Shown: piece by piece, positions 6,340 to 6,353 of the stretch
How positions within the stretch are numbered: position 1 is the stretch's first letter
How the letters are laid out: every line of letters begins with the position of its first letter
From: a bacterium
GTDB lineage: Bacteria > Margulisbacteria > Marinamargulisbacteria > JAAEMD01
Direction of reading: 5' to 3'
Length of the DNA: 6,353 bases
NCBI GenBank assembly: GCA_024225875.1
Contig: JAAEMD010000307.1
Coordinates: 1-6,353, forward strand
Notes under the pieces: model-generated
Database searches by the model: none
What the model saw: only the letters and a program-made list of their open reading frames with translations
Told to the model about the DNA's origin: nothing
Translations under genes and position numbers: made by a program

Positions 6340-6353
6340 ATGAATAGCATCCA
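6340..6353 (+). CDS. Possible start of a gene running off the right edge
   Basis: ATG at 6340 opens M-N-S-I before the window ends. The same frame is open upstream to a TGA at 6292-6294, through a lysine/glutamate-rich stretch (KKTKELRKEE), so the true start could also be further left at a non-ATG codon. The purine-rich GAAAAGAAGAG directly before ATG touches the start and is a poor ribosome-binding site. Nothing can be said about its function; a transposase is one guess given the hairpin just upstream. Confidence 0.2.

Noticed and set aside
1..6353. CRISPR array, tRNA or rRNA gene, defence or toxin-antitoxin system
   Set aside because: No regularly spaced direct repeats, tRNA cloverleaf or rRNA segment was seen, and none of the four complete genes belongs to a defence family.

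Overview
The window is AT-rich DNA (roughly one third G+C by eye) with four complete, intact protein genes, a gene fragment at the left edge and a possible one at the right edge. Long non-coding gaps separate the genes. Codon choice leans to AGA/AGG for arginine and ATA/ATT for isoleucine, and Shine-Dalgarno sequences are weak or absent at the four starts. This fits a low-GC anaerobe-like bacterium or a methanogen-like archaeon. None of the four families settles which, so lineage is left open. The standard genetic code holds: no in-frame TGA, and stops are TAA (three genes) and TAG (one).

Layout, left to right. Positions 2-70 are the last codons of a membrane protein. Positions 71-607 hold no convincing gene; a 52-codon open frame with a hydrophobic N-terminus (204-362, +) is the best candidate there. 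At 608-1882 (+) lies a BaiN/YhiN (HI0933-like) flavoprotein. It converges, across a 101-base gap with a short hairpin, on an RlmD/RumA-type Fe-S rRNA (uracil-C5) methyltransferase at 1984-3354 (-). The 412-base gap between that gene and the divergent MATE transporter at 3767-5140 (+) contains a perfect 24-bp inverted repeat around a 60-76 base centre. It resembles a MITE or the fused ends of a lost insertion sequence, and its centre carries a promoter-like TTGAAA/TATAAT pair pointing at the MATE gene. A 170-base spacer with two small dyads and a promoter-like pair leads to a squalene/phytoene synthase family gene at 5311-6204 (+). The right edge (6205-6353) has a GC-rich hairpin and the start of an open frame, possibly the end of another insertion sequence.

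The genes do not form an obvious pathway or single operon. They look like individually transcribed housekeeping and metabolic genes: redox flavoprotein, rRNA modification, drug/Na+ export and triterpene or carotenoid head-to-head synthesis. I found no sign of a new multi-gene system. The most unusual items are non-coding: the 24-bp inverted repeat beside the MATE gene and the hairpin at the right edge.
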